The notes under the pieces are model-generated. The model saw only the letters and a program-made list of their open reading frames with translations, was not told the DNA's origin and did not search any database. The position numbers and the translations under genes are program-made. This document shows positions 9,251 to 20,041 of a stretch of DNA of 60,000 nucleotides, one piece after another. This DNA is from Liolophura sinensis (lineage: Eukaryota; Mollusca; Polyplacophora; Chitonida; Chitonidae). Position 1 is the first letter of the stretch. Each line of letters starts with the position of its first letter. The stretch spans positions 18,063,976-18,123,975 of the forward strand of contig NC_088298.1 of the NCBI RefSeq assembly GCF_032854445.1, in the 5' to 3' direction.

Positions 9251-11382
9251 TATAATGAACTGAAACCTTAATTAAAATGTTATTTCTTTGACCCATATCG
9301 TTTCAGCTACTAAGAACGTTTTCAACAATGGAAGATTCAAACAGTGTGTGAGTATTTTGTACATGATTGGTCACTGGAATGGCTGTGGATAGGGACATAT
9401 ATAGTTGCAGTTGGCTACGCACCACAAACCATTGCCGGCATCCTACACACTCAGCAGATTATGACTTGTGATTTGATAACGCATTACTCAATGAAACGTA
9501 CGCCACTAGCGAGCTATTAACATTCGGCTGAAATTCTTATTTGAACCAGTAGACAGTACTAAAAACCTTAATCAGAACTGATATTGCATATTTGCCGTCC
9601 ACACTGGCCAAAACGGAATACAACGACCTCTTAACCTACTTTGGCGATGAAATTTGAAAACCCATTTTCTCTTCCCATAGGCATAGGGGAAATTGGACAA
9701 CATTATTATTTCTGTTTTGCCTGTTTTGTAAAATAATTACTGATGTCTATCGTTGAAAAAAAACTATGGAAAGATACTAGGGTAATACATGATGAATAGC
9801 AATCTGAGAACATGTTCCAGTAGATGTAACCCTGTGGATATATTCTCTAGCAGTTGAATGTCTTACGACTAAGTCCCGTCTGGTCATCTTGTGATTTGTT
9901 TGACTTCACTGTTGTGGCTTATACCTGTCATGGATTCGGGTTAATCCCCGCCCGAGCCCCTCACCCTAATGCTATTTGCACTCTCATTCCTGAAGTACTT
10001 CTTATTTTGTGTGTTGACCCATAAAAGTACCTCTGCTGCACGTTTTTTAAAAAGTAATATTCTAGACCTCCACGATTATCGAATTCCCACCCGTAGTCCA
10101 TAAACACTTTTACGCAGTTAAGCCATGACCATGTATTTAAACCAAGGAAACATTTTAGACAATAATAATGCACTAAACAATCTTAGACTTGGCTAATCTC
10201 CCTTTACACTAGACAACAACAGACAACAAGAAACCGCAACTGTGCGGAAGTTTGGAGAATGTTAAGATAAGGTTTTATCTAATTGATGCAAAACAAGCGG
10301 ACAGAAATAGTTATTGCCAGAGAGCATTGGTAAGATAGTAAAATTTTCGCGGTGGGAGGTTTGTTTCGGAATGTCGGCGTATGTACTAAGCCGTATAGGA
10401 AGACTTCTGTGTCTGACTAGATATAATTTGACTCCTACAGAAATCAATAGCTATACCAATTTGCAAATGGATCTAACGTTAAGTTCCTTCAATACCAAGT
10501 TCAACTTTTAATGCCACATCCAAAGACAAAAAACATAGTGTATCGCTACGGCAACGTCGTGGACATAACATTGCAAAGCCAGGTGAAACAGCCCTGCCTA
10601 AAGATGAAACTTCTTGGAGTTAGTGAAAAGTGCAGAAACCAAGAAATATTTCCCCTTGAGTTCAGAATTCCTAGAGACTGTTAACGTCTGTTAAAAAGCT
10701 ATGGTGAAACGTGTTTAATTGGTGGCATGACTCAACTAGTGATAGGCTCAGCTGAATATTGCCAAGGCGCATGAGACTTCAAAGCTGCCTTGGCATCCTC
10801 GGTGGGAAATACTTAAAAAAACAAGGACAATTTACAAATCTGACTTTAACAGACACGACGTGCTAATTGGGTTCAACACGTGGCACGCATACTGAGCAAC
10901 GTGAGTTCGCAAATTTTATGAATATTCCGTATGTCGAAGGATTCCAAAACGAACCCCAAATGCTTTTCCCACATTCAGGGAAATTAGAAGGATAACGTAG
11001 GTTAATATTAAGCGATGACATATTTTGATTTCGTTTAATGTACTCATTAATCCAGATTACTCACTTCTGCATTCATCTCATGAGCAACTGAGAATTACTA
11101 TATGACTTGGGCAATTTCATATAATGATTTCTGACGTAAGACATTGCATCGTCATTAAGCTTGAGAACAGTCATCGCACAGTATTCCTATTTTTGCACAT
11201 ACAAACCTTGCTCCAAGCTGCCTAACAGTGTCAAAGGTAAAGCCCCCAGTCTCACGGATCGGCCGATTTGTTGAAATGACATGAAATGACGATGAGACAT
11301 CGCTGGAATGGTGTATTGTGATTCCATATAATTTTCATGCTCGAATTACGTCTGTTGAGATTCGCAGTAATCTAACGCTTTG
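9251..11382. other. Non-coding, nothing recognised
   Basis: AT-rich sequence without a supported gene. A sequence near 9870 (CCGTCTGGTCATCTT) matches one near 7620, suggesting small dispersed repeats. A 25-bp segment at about 9966-9990 lies between splice-like signals on the minus strand, but its length would break the frame. Confidence 0.4.
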
Positions 11383-11559
11383 ATTTATTTGATTTAACAC
11401 AATATGTGCGTTTGAAAGATTTTTCGGGCGGTCAACACGAAATTGTGTTAAGTTTGTTAACAACCCTGTGAATGTTTGGAAAACAAACTTTAACACAATT
11501 TCGTGTTGACCGCAAGAAAAATCTTTTCAAACATACATGTCGTGTTAAATCAAATAAAT
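11383..11559. repeat. Foldback (MITE-like) element, 177 bp
   Basis: Two arms of about 75 bp form a near-perfect inverted repeat around a short loop. The left arm begins ATTTATTTGATTTAACACAA and runs through CGGTCAACACGAAATTGTGT. The right arm (about 11482-11559) is its reverse complement with few differences. The transcript or single strand would fold into a long hairpin. No coding region is present. It may be a non-autonomous DNA transposon reduced to its inverted repeats; a target-site duplication is not obvious. Confidence 0.8.
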
Positions 11560-12592
11560 GCGCGATAACACACGGAAAGAACTGTTGTAATATTCCATTG
11601 CTTTAATATATGAACTGTTTCAGGTTCCATATCAGAGGCGTTGGTTTCCCTCTTGCACTGTGTATTCTCTTTCTCGTATAAACCTGACTGAAAAGCTCAC
11701 TAAGTCAAGTAAAGGAATCAGTCAGTTTTTACACTAGGTATATTACTAATTTAAAAAAACGGCTTAAATATCAAGACTGTTTCGGTCAGCTGGTTTAGGC
11801 AGTATTTCTCGTATTCTTCAAGAATCTGAGAAAATGGTACTGATCCACCTGGACCGTAACGACTGAACACGGGCAATAGTGACTGAAGTCAAGCACTTTA
11901 AAGCCATCAGCCTTACAAAACAGCGCAGTTCATAATTTGTAATTACTGCTTGTGTGTAACTTCCGTGTTCGATTGAGGTATCCCAAGGCTTGTGTTATTC
12001 TTAGAAGAAACTTGTTGAAATTTCCACAGTTTTGGCAGCAGAAGCCTTGACGAGCGAAAACATCCGTATCTGTAGGATTTTGTTTATTTGGTAGGCCAGT
12101 GAATATACCCCCTTGCAAGTTGATAGGAAATTGTCCCACTTCGGTGCAGTAGTGAGATGTAATTTTTTCATGAAGAAAAACAAGTAAAACTTACTTGAAT
12201 ATGAAGGACAGTTAAAGCAGAACATGAGTGTCAAAAGTTGGAGTGATGCGATTTGTACTTTTTTGTTTTATAAACGACAAAAGTAGGGTCAATAGCCGAT
12301 TTTGCTATATTAAGGTGTTTTCCTGTAGGAATTCGCTTCATAATAAGAATAGGAATACGTGAACCAAAATAATTTCCACATATTTAATGTCTAGTTAAGG
12401 AGTTGTTAGCTACATGTATGACTAAGCATGGTGTTCGTTCACGCAATCATATTTTCATAATTCGAAAAAAAGAAAAAGGAAATAATTTGAAAGTTCAGAA
12501 GAACTCCACGTTTACCATAATATTGCATGGCTTTTAACCCGTTGTCCTCATTGGTCCAGTGGTAACATGTTTGCCTGGAATCTGTGCGTCTA
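11560..12592. other. Non-coding; tRNA-like relic near 12545
   Basis: There is no supported gene. At about 12545-12585 the sequence ATTGGTCCAGTGGTAACATG resembles the D-arm and A-box of a tRNA, but no matching B-box or acceptor stem follows, so it is at most a SINE-head relic adjoining the R2 copy. Confidence 0.4.
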
Positions 12593-12812
12593 AACAGACA
12601 TTCATATACCAGCCGTCAACCAATAAGGACGTTCCGGGTGAATAATCGCAAGACCAGTACCCAAAACGACGTTTAACACAAATAACCAAAGAAATAAGAA
12701 AGTATATAAAGTACGAAAATAGGACGGAATCATGCAAAGAGAAGCGGTCGGCAGTTTTTAATGATGTTGGAAAGATGCAAGGTATGTTCTAGGCTGAGTG
12801 AAATCAGTATTC
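12593..12812 (+). repeat. Repeat family R2, best copy
   Basis: This copy contains the family blocks in order: AACAGACATTCATATACCAG, CCGTCAACC, GTTCCGGGTGAATAATCGCA, CAAAACGACGTTTAACACAA, AGTACGAAAATAGGACGGAA, CATGCAAAGAGAAGC and CTGAGTGAAATCAGTATT. Related copies are at 9073, 14861, 17218, 23645 and 59661, all in the same orientation. The class is unknown: no terminal inverted repeats or coding frame are conserved. Confidence 0.7.
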
Positions 12813-13529
12813 AAATCATATACGATGATAGAATATCAGTTGTGGGTAACAAGATATGTATATCAGTTGCGTTTTGATTGCAACTGTTCATATATCCAAC
12901 GTGGCGATCTAACTGAACACGACGAATATATCGCCTCTAATGGCGGGTTAATCGGAATTAGACACAATCATGAAGCAGTGCACCAGACGTTCTGAACGCT
13001 CTGTCCATATTTACTTACAAGAGTACTGTACTCACTGTAAAACTTTACGAAATTGGTGTGAAAGCGTTTCATAGAATAACCTAGGCATACTACTTTTTGC
13101 AGTAATAACTTGTGACGTTGATTGAAATTGTCACACAACACGCAGAAACTAACAAATGCTACAACGCGCAACATGCACACGTCATACAGGGGTCCCTTCG
13201 GTACACTGCTGTCCAAGTAAGGATAATTTACAATGTCAAAATTGAAACTATCCCTCTTGTAAAATCTGCGAAAAACCTTGTATCGAATAGGAGCTTGATT
13301 CCTATGTCTGCTTACTTTTTTAGTGCTTAACGAAGTCAGGTAATGGAATTTATGGTAATCAGTTCAGCTTCATAATAAATGTCTTTTAAAGAGTCTGTCA
13401 TATATGCATAATTCGTAAAACAATACTTGTTTCCAACGACAACATTAAACGTAAAAGGGTATTATCCTATGCATTTAACGACATACAGTAGGCTGATGGT
13501 TTGACTTGGCTGCACATTTCTCGACCCAA

Positions 13530-13680
13530 TCTTGCTTGCACCATGATGCTATGGGGGCGCGTAGTTTGCTGCTATCGACGGAGTTACGTGAACAGTTAAA
13601 ATAAAATCCTAAACGAGGTAAATTGATAAGAGGGCGTATTTCACCGGTTACGTGTGACCATTTGCCAATTATCACAAGAA
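13530..13680 (+). repeat. Repeat family R3, copy 1
   Basis: It shares GTAGTTTGCTGC, AACAGTTAAAATAAAATCCT, CGTATTTCACCGGTTACGTG and TGACCATTTGCCAATTATCA with copies at 14550, 21160 and 39950. Unknown class. Confidence 0.6.
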
Positions 13681-13699
13681 ACCCACGGTAATAGAGAAT

Positions 13700-13960
13700 G
13701 GGGTCTCCGTGGCATGCTGGTCAGCGCGCTGAGGCAGGACAATGAGTCAGGAGCTTTTTACCAATGAGATCACCGTGAGTTCAAGATCAGCTCATTTTGG
13801 CTTCCTCACCGGTTGTACGTGGGAAGGCCTACCAGCAATCTGCGGATGGTTGAAAGCTTCCCTGGGCTCTCCCAGGTTTCCTGCCACCATAACGTAGGCT
13901 GACGTCGTATAAGTGAAACATTCTCGAGTACAGCTTAGAACACCAGTCAAACAAATAACT
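13700..13960 (+). mobile_element. SINE-1, full-length divergent copy
   Basis: The head GGGGTCTCCGTGGCATGCTG leads into the body (CAGCTCATTTTGGCTTCCTC, then CCTGCCACCATAACG) and ends in CAAACAAATAACT. The flanks TAATAGAGAAT and TAATATAGGAT may be an eroded target-site duplication. The 128 bp that follow (13961-14088) recur next to the SINE at 19272-19688. Confidence 0.8.
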
Positions 13961-14088
13961 AATATAGGATGTATTTAAATGGATAAGTTGTCTTCGGTCC
14001 GGAAATGAACTTGACATAACATTGAAAGGGAACTGGCTATGTGAGAGCTAAAACGACTTATCATACGTTGTTTATTTAAGGGTGGTTC
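13961..14088 (+). repeat. 3' flank shared with the composite SINE at 19272-19688
   Basis: This stretch, from AATATAGGATGTATTTAAAT through GGATAAGTTGTCTTC, CTGGCTATGTG and CGACTTATCATACGTTG to TAAGGGTGGTTC, matches the reverse complement of 19290-19422 at roughly 85-88 percent by eye. At this locus the sequence continues without an (AAAT)n tail after GGTGGTTC, while at the other locus a tail begins exactly there. Confidence 0.75.
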
Positions 14089-14549
14089 CTCAGTGGTTGC
14101 CCCAAACCGACTGCATGTATTTTCTTTATAGCCCGACAAACATTGGGTCGGTAATATACGCTCCACACTGATTATCAGTCAAGTACTAAACCAGAGAAAT
14201 GTTGCCTGTAAGGTGAATATGTTCTATCTAACCCGTGTTATCTTTACACAACAAATAATGGGTTCATCGACCCTTTATGCGATTGTGAAGACAAGGCGAG
14301 ATGTGGAGATTTATTGAAATTTCAAGAAAGAATATTTAAACTACGTAGTTGTCTGGCATCGTGGTACCTGTTGACGTAAGCAGTGGGCCTGCATGAAGAA
14401 TAAGGATAAACACAAGTAAAGTACTTGCCAATAAAGCATCAAGAAAAGACAGAGTATTCTGTCCAAATAAAATTCACAAATGATCACAAGAATCAACAGG
14501 TATCTAAATAGCTGCATGATTTTGGATTTTAAGAGGAAAGCAAAATCAA

Positions 14550-14775
14550 CGGTGTACATGTAATAAATTGCAATGATCATCACTGTGTTTATTTTCGTAC
14601 CTAATTCTGCTTAGGAGACGGTGCTGTGGGTTGTGTAATTTGCTACTATATATGCATTTTCATGCACAGGTAGAATAAAACCCTAACTAAGAAAAAAAAT
14701 GAGGAAAAACAAAAGGCCGTATTTCTCAGGTTAAGTGTGACCATTTACCAAATATCACACTGTCATCGCTCCTTC
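14550..14775 (+). repeat. Repeat family R3, copy 2
   Basis: It contains TAATAAATTGCAATGATCAT, CCTAATTCTGCTTAGGAGAC, GTAATTTGCTACTATATATG and TGACCATTTACCAAATATCA, shared with the other R3 copies. An internal A-rich expansion separates the two halves. Confidence 0.65.
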
Positions 14776-14860
14776 TGTGTAGTAAGCCTATGGATTCCTT
14801 GGACTGGTTCCCACTTTTCACTGATTCAGCTCGGATACCATTCAGTACGTCGAAACTGCC

Positions 14861-15064
14861 ATTCGTATATCAATCATCAAGGTCGTTCCAAGTCAATAAT
14901 CGCAAGGTCAGTTCCCAAAACGATGTATAAGACAAACCACCAAAGAATTAAGGAAGTAAATAAAGTACGAAAATATAACGGAATCGTGCAAAGAGAAGCA
15001 ATCAACAGTTTTCAATGATGTTGAAAAGATGCAATTTATGTTCTAGGCCTATTAAGTGAAATAA
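14861..15064 (+). repeat. Repeat family R2 copy, interrupted by a SINE
   Basis: R2 blocks run from CATTCGTATATCAATCATCA to TTCTAGGCCTATTAAGTGAA. The element then continues on the far side of the SINE at 15065-15321 (TTGAGTGAAATCAGTATT, to about 15345). The SINE is therefore younger than this R2 copy. Confidence 0.7.
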
Positions 15065-15321
15065 GGGGCCTCCGTTGCTCAGTTGGTTAGCGCGCTAACA
15101 CAGCGTAATGACCCAAGAGTCTCTCACCAATGCGGTCGCTGTGAGTTCAAGTCCAGCTCATGCTGGCTTTCTCTCCGGCCGTAAGTGGGAAGCAAGCTGC
15201 GGATGGTCGTGGGTTTCCCCCGGGCTCTGCCCGGTTTCCGCCCACCATAATGCTGGCCGCCGTCGTATAAGTAAAATATTCTTGAGTACGGCGTAAAACA
15301 CCGATCAAATAAATAAATAAA
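15065..15321 (+). mobile_element. SINE-1, full-length copy nested in R2
   Basis: This is the clearest complete copy: head GGGGCCTCCGTTGCTCAGTT then GGTTAGCGCGCTAAC, B-box-like GAGTTCAAGTCCAGCTC, body GGATGGTCGTGGGTTTCCCC and CACCATAATGCTGGCCGCCG, 3' end GAGTACGGCGTAAAACACCG, tail (AAAT)n. It has an 11-bp target-site duplication with one mismatch (15052-15062 and 15322-15332). It encodes no protein. Confidence 0.9.
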
Positions 15322-15472
15322 TTGAGTGAAATCAGTATTTAAAATGTTGTCTAAAATACACAGTTTCGTTCTCATCACTGTTCCTGGAACAACGCCCATT
15401 TGACGATTTGTCTTCCACAGATATGGTGGGCATATGTGTACCTTACATTTGGGAACGTTCATCAATAACATG

Positions 15473-15556
15473 CCGCTGGTCGGGGGTTCATGCCAGGTAT
15501 TCCGGGGCCGCCATAGTATAAGTGAGCTATATTGAGTTTGGTGTTAAATAATAAAA
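15473..15556 (+). mobile_element. SINE-1 diverged 3' fragment
   Basis: GGGGCCGCCATAGTATAAGT, GAGCTATATTGAGTTTGGTG and the following A-rich tail correspond to the family 3' end, with many changes. Confidence 0.5.
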
Positions 15557-17217
15557 AAAAGCCCAAAAAACAAACAAACCCAAAACTAAAAAAACAAACA
15601 GAACTGTCTTAATAAAGTGTAAATTGGAAATAACTAGGCACTTTTGGCTTATCGGGTTAATCACATTCGGCTGTCAAGGACTTTCTCAAAAAAAAAAAAG
15701 CAAAAAAAAAACAATCCGGATGTATTAGCTTAAAAAACTAACACCTACACAATGTCGTCGAGACATAGTTAAATGTGTCATCGTGACACAGTTGAATGCA
15801 CCGCTTGTTCTCGGATGGCTTCGGACAAAACAACCCGCAGGACGAATTCTGTCAACTCCCTTCCTTCCTTCCTGTCATTTGAAATATGTACCATCGTCAC
15901 ATTTTAAAACCTACAATGAGTCTGCCTAGTTGTTCTCCAGTGTCACTTTGCTGTCTTTTATCCCGGGTAACGTGTTTTCTTAACGTCCGTTTTATGCGCT
16001 GAAGGATATTGTACCGTCTCAAACAGATGTAGAAGTCAGCAGTTCAGATTTGTTAGCATTGTTGAAAGCTTTGTTTGATGGTCACCTCCCTCCAAGAACA
16101 TGTAGTGAAAACAGGAACACAGATAGACAGAAACATGGGTGTTTCTCCTTCTTGCCTTTCTAGAAACAGCAAATCCTTATCAACGTGTCACCAGGCGCAG
16201 ATGGTTTAGCGCGTCTCGTCTGAGCCAACAATTTTGGTTTGAAATGAAAAAAATGTGATATAATGAGGCCTAGACAGCATCAAACTTTCATGAAGTACCA
16301 TTGAGATGTAGAAAATGCCTTTCAAAATCCATAACAAACTGCTGATGAATAACATAAGTCATACGAAACAATGAATAAATAAACAAATGATAATCATATA
16401 TGAAATCTGACATATATAGTCAAGTCGGCGTTAGGGTCCATACCTAAACATAGTTAATGATAAACAGGGAAGTTATTTATCTGTTGAGCTCAAACCCTCA
16501 TCCATGATTTGAACTCATTGTTTCATGAAAATGGCTTAGAGTACTAACAAAAAAAATATGAAGGCGGAGGCCTACAGATATATTGGTTTGTGAGTAATGG
16601 AAGGTAGATAACACCAATCCATATTAATTTCTTCCTTAGAAACCATTAGTTGCTTTTTGAACGTTTACACTGCTAAATGCCGATAATAATTATTCCAATG
16701 CATGTTTATTGAATACAGTTTCCGTTTCAAACTTATTTCGAATAAAATTTAAAAAAAATGAAAACAACCAAGTCTATTACCACAGCCAAACATACATTTA
16801 CATGTAGATGCTGATGAATGACACATGGAGTCATTACACAGCTGTAAGTGCCCGGCACACATGCACTCAGCTGATAACACAGTCACTACGATGTGAACAT
16901 TTGTACAAGCACGTGAGGTTTTTAACACATGTATGCAGCCAAATAACGATTAAGCTGAGTCATCATGGAGGGCTCATGAAGGTTTATTTCAAATGCCAAA
17001 TGAAAAAGTTGAGGTGTATGTAGAAGCATTATTATGGAAGGACGCGTAGTTTAGCGAGAAATTAAAAGACTTCGTCAGCTATTTTATCATATGAGTGTAA
17101 GTTAATTCATATGTACGAATCGCACGCCCCTATTTCGTAGTGTTTATTAAACAGCTAAAGAAGCGTGTATGTAACTTTATTACTGCAGAGTTTGCATATG
17201 TAATGTATTTGTCCAAA
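15557..17217. other. Non-coding; poly-A runs, no gene seen
   Basis: A-rich runs occur at about 15550-15720. No supported coding segment, tandem array or SINE is visible in the rest. Confidence 0.4.
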
Positions 17218-17380
17218 CACATATACCAGCCCTCAAACAACATGGACTTTCCAGGTCAATAATGGCAAAGCCAATTCCCGAAACGACGAATAAACACAAA
17301 CCAATGAGGAACTAAGATAGTAGGCCTATATACAAAGTAAGAAATTAGGACGGAATCATACAAAGAAAAGCAATAAACAG
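17218..17380 (+). repeat. Repeat family R2 copy
   Basis: CACATATACCAGCCCTCAAA, GTCAATAATGGCAAAGCCAA, ACGACGAATAAACACAAACC and AATTAGGACGGAATCATACA align in order with 12593-12812. The 3' part is lost. Confidence 0.65.
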
Positions 17381-18154
17381 TTCTGAATACCTTTGGTCTC
17401 GCCAATTCACCTAACGTGAAGTCGATCGGATGTATAACTGTAGAGAAATTCTCGATGCAGTTTTTATATTGCCAGGAAATCAAAGCGCATACGTACAGAT
17501 ATTGCTTCTTTAAAAATTCTTAAGCCTTTTGTTTTAGTCCTACATGTTTGCCTGTATTATATTTGCAGGTACCACAGATTATAGTAACTGTACTTGAGTG
17601 ATTTGTTCTTCAACTGAATCAGCTGGTTTTGTTGAATGTTGACTTTGACCCGTTATTGAAAGAATCCACGCATCGCACTGAATCGTTTGGTTGAAATCTC
17701 AGTTTCCCATGAAGCTCTAGTTTGAGATATATTTATATTCCTTATGACAGAATAATAGCATTTTTTACACTTTCTAAAAACTCATAGAGTACATACGGCA
17801 GACGTCATATTCTCAAGAGCCCCGTTTTTATACGTAACGCCCTTGTGCAATACGTTAACTAATTGCATGATACTATGCTGCGGCTGTAAATTTCCACCTG
17901 TCACTGTCTGACGTCTACAGGCAAGATACGAGATTTTTACTAGACAGGCCACTTGGGATAAAAATATGATAGCATCTCAGTGTGTGTATATCAACCTGGT
18001 TACAAGTCCAGACTTCGTACAGATGTCAGTGACTCCAAACATAGTCTCCGCCGCTAGGGAACTATGTCAACGGCTCACCACTTGCAATCAAGCCATGCAA
18101 TACTATCAGTGTACAAGGTCACATCATTGTGTAAAGTCGTTAGATAAGCTTAGA

Positions 18155-18438
18155 GTACGTGGGAAGCTTAGCCGGTGGGCCCGTGGCTGACTTGATTTGC
18201 GCGCTAGCACATCGAAATGATCCAGGAGCCTTTCATCAATGCGATCGCTGTGAGTTTAAGTCCAGCTCATGCTGGCTTCCTCTCCTGTCGTACGTAGGAA
18301 AGCCTGTCAGCAACCTGTGGATGGTCGTGGGTTTCCCCCGGGCTATGCCGGTTTCCACTCACCATAATGCTGGCCGCCGTCGTATAAGTGAAATATTCTT
18401 GAGTACGGCGTAAAACACCAATCAAATAAATAAATCAA
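18155..18438 (+). mobile_element. SINE-1, full-length copy (subfamily with GGCCCGTGGCTGA head)
   Basis: The copy has the head GGGCCCGTGGCTGACTTGAT, B-box-like GAGTTTAAGTCCAGCTC, full body and (AAAT)n tail. It is flanked by ATAAGCTTAGA at 18144-18154 and 18439-18449 (11-bp target-site duplication). About 19 extra bases precede the head. It shares head changes (GATCCAGGAGCCTTTCATCA) with the copy at 19421-19688, defining a subfamily. Confidence 0.88.
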
Positions 18439-18535
18439 ATAAGCTTAGATACTGAAAAGAAAATATACTCATTGTTTTAGCTTGCTTACATTTACAGATT
18501 TGTAAATATTGAGCTGTAGTGCGCAGAAGATACAA

Positions 18536-18564
18536 TTACTAATTAACTGTATGTTAATTAGTAA
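18536..18564. repeat. Perfect 12-bp inverted repeat
   Basis: TTACTAATTAAC (18536-18547), a 5-base spacer, and GTTAATTAGTAA (18553-18564) form a perfect hairpin. A function is not evident. Confidence 0.8.
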
Positions 18565-19271
18565 TTAACAGACATGCAGACTACGATTGTTTTGGCGTGA
18601 CTAACTCCTATGCACGGCGATTAGAACGTGGGATTGGCCGATTTGAAAGTAGAGTGAGTGTCTTGTTGGTCCAGCTATATGTCGTATGTGTGGAGATCAC
18701 GGAGTACAGCCACTCTGATATGTCGCGGGTGAAAGCAACGGACAATAACTTTGACCAGCGGAAATGTAAATATCTGAAGCTAATACGCGGATCACAACGT
18801 ACATAATCAATTTTATTTATTATTATTCCATTTTCGCAATATATTGGTCGATATTGGTATTTTGGGCGCCGTGTTTATTCTCAACCTTCAACCAGCATTG
18901 CAGGGTGACCTTCTGGCCAGTACAGAAGTCATATAAAAACACTCGGTTGATAACATGTAAGAACTGCTGATTCTTCATTTTAATGATACCTCTTAAAATA
19001 TATAAAGGAATCAGAAGAAATAACTATCCATTTATGACATAACAACATTGACCGTATTAACCTAACGAAATGGCCAATAGATTTTCGTTTCTTATTCAAC
19101 ATCAGTCTCCATTTATGAAGACAGAAAACAAAAATTACAACTATGGCTATTTTCATTTGTAAACATAAAGATGACGTTCACAAGTCCAAGTTTGAGATAT
19201 AAACGCGACGAAATTCATGGTTTTCTGTACAGTAATGCTAACAACCTTGCAATGCGTGGGCAATGGCTGAT

Positions 19272-19688
19272 TTATTTATTTATTTATTTGAACCACCCTT
19301 AAATAAACAATGTATGATAAGTCGTATTAGCTCGCACATAGCCAGTTACCTTTTAAATGTTATGGCACCGAAAGTTCATGCCTGGATGGAAGACAACTTA
19401 TCCATTTAAATAGATCCTATATTATTTATTTATTTGACTGGTGTTTTACGCCGTCCTCAAGAATATTTCACTTATACGACGTCAGTCAGCATTATGGGGG
19501 GCGGAAACCGGGCAGAGCCCGGGGGAAACCCCATGACCATCCGCAGGTTGCTGACAGGCTTTCCCACGTACGACCGGAGAGGAAGCCAGCATGAGCTGGA
19601 CTTAAACTCACAGCGACCGTATTGATGAAAGGCTCCTGGATCATTTCGATGCGCTAGCGCCCAAATCAAGTCAGCCACGGGCCCACAA
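19272..19688 (-). mobile_element. Composite SINE-1 with a carried-along 3' flank
   Basis: In the minus direction: a full SINE (19688 to about 19421) with an (AAAT)n tail, then about 130 bp of unique-looking sequence (19422-19290), then a second (AAAT)n tract (19289-19272). Imperfect 12-bp repeats GCAATGGCTGAT (19260-19271) and GCTATGGCCGAT (19689-19700) bracket the whole 417-bp unit. The 130-bp part matches the DNA just downstream of the SINE at 13700-13960. The simplest reading is one retroposition event whose transcript read past the first tail (3' transduction). Confidence 0.7.
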
Positions 19689-19751
19689 GCTATGGCCGAT
19701 AGGTTGGAAGTTTTTAATACTGGGGGTAAATTCTATAGGCTCGGATCACAC

Positions 19752-20005
19752 GAGTTGTGAAGCTCGGAGTCATTCATTGAAGTCCACATGTGGACAGTCA
19801 TTCATTCAAATCCACATGTGAGCAATTACCTACTTTAGTCCATTTGAGAGTAGTCATATTTATTGTCATTCGCTATAAAGGATTTTGATGGGTTTGCAGA
19901 TATCGGCTCTCCATTTTCTATACAGAGCACTTTGTGAGCTTGTGTTTCGCCACTTGCTATTTTTGGGGACGTTATTTTGGAGCTGGTATCGCTCATGGTC
20001 TTTTT
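19752..20005 (+). repeat. Inverted duplication, left arm (partner 23043-23297)
   Basis: From GAGTTGTGAAGCTCG through GATGGGTTTGCAGATATCGG and GCACTTTGTGAGCTTGTGTT to the GCTCATGGTC region, it matches the reverse complement of 23043-23297 at about 90 percent by eye. It includes a perfect palindrome GTCCACATGTGGAC at 19782-19795 and a partly repeated AGTCATTCATT block. No protein is recognisable. Confidence 0.8.
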
Positions 20006-20007
20006 AT

Positions 20008-20041
20008 GTAGGCTATTATAGGAAAACCTATAACAGCCTAC
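20008..20041. repeat. Hairpin at the edge of the inverted duplication
   Basis: Arms GTAGGCTATTATAGG (20008-20022) and CCTATAACAGCCTAC (20027-20041) pair with a single mismatch around an AAAA loop. It begins three bases after the match with 23043-23297 ends. Confidence 0.75.

Noticed and set aside
9966-9990. Splice-bounded 25-bp minus-strand segment
   Set aside because: Its length is not a multiple of three, so it would shift the frame, and it contains in-frame stops.
15065-15140. Possible tRNA gene (A-box and B-box-like sequences)
   Set aside because: The boxes are too far apart, no cloverleaf forms, and the segment is the head of a repeated SINE.
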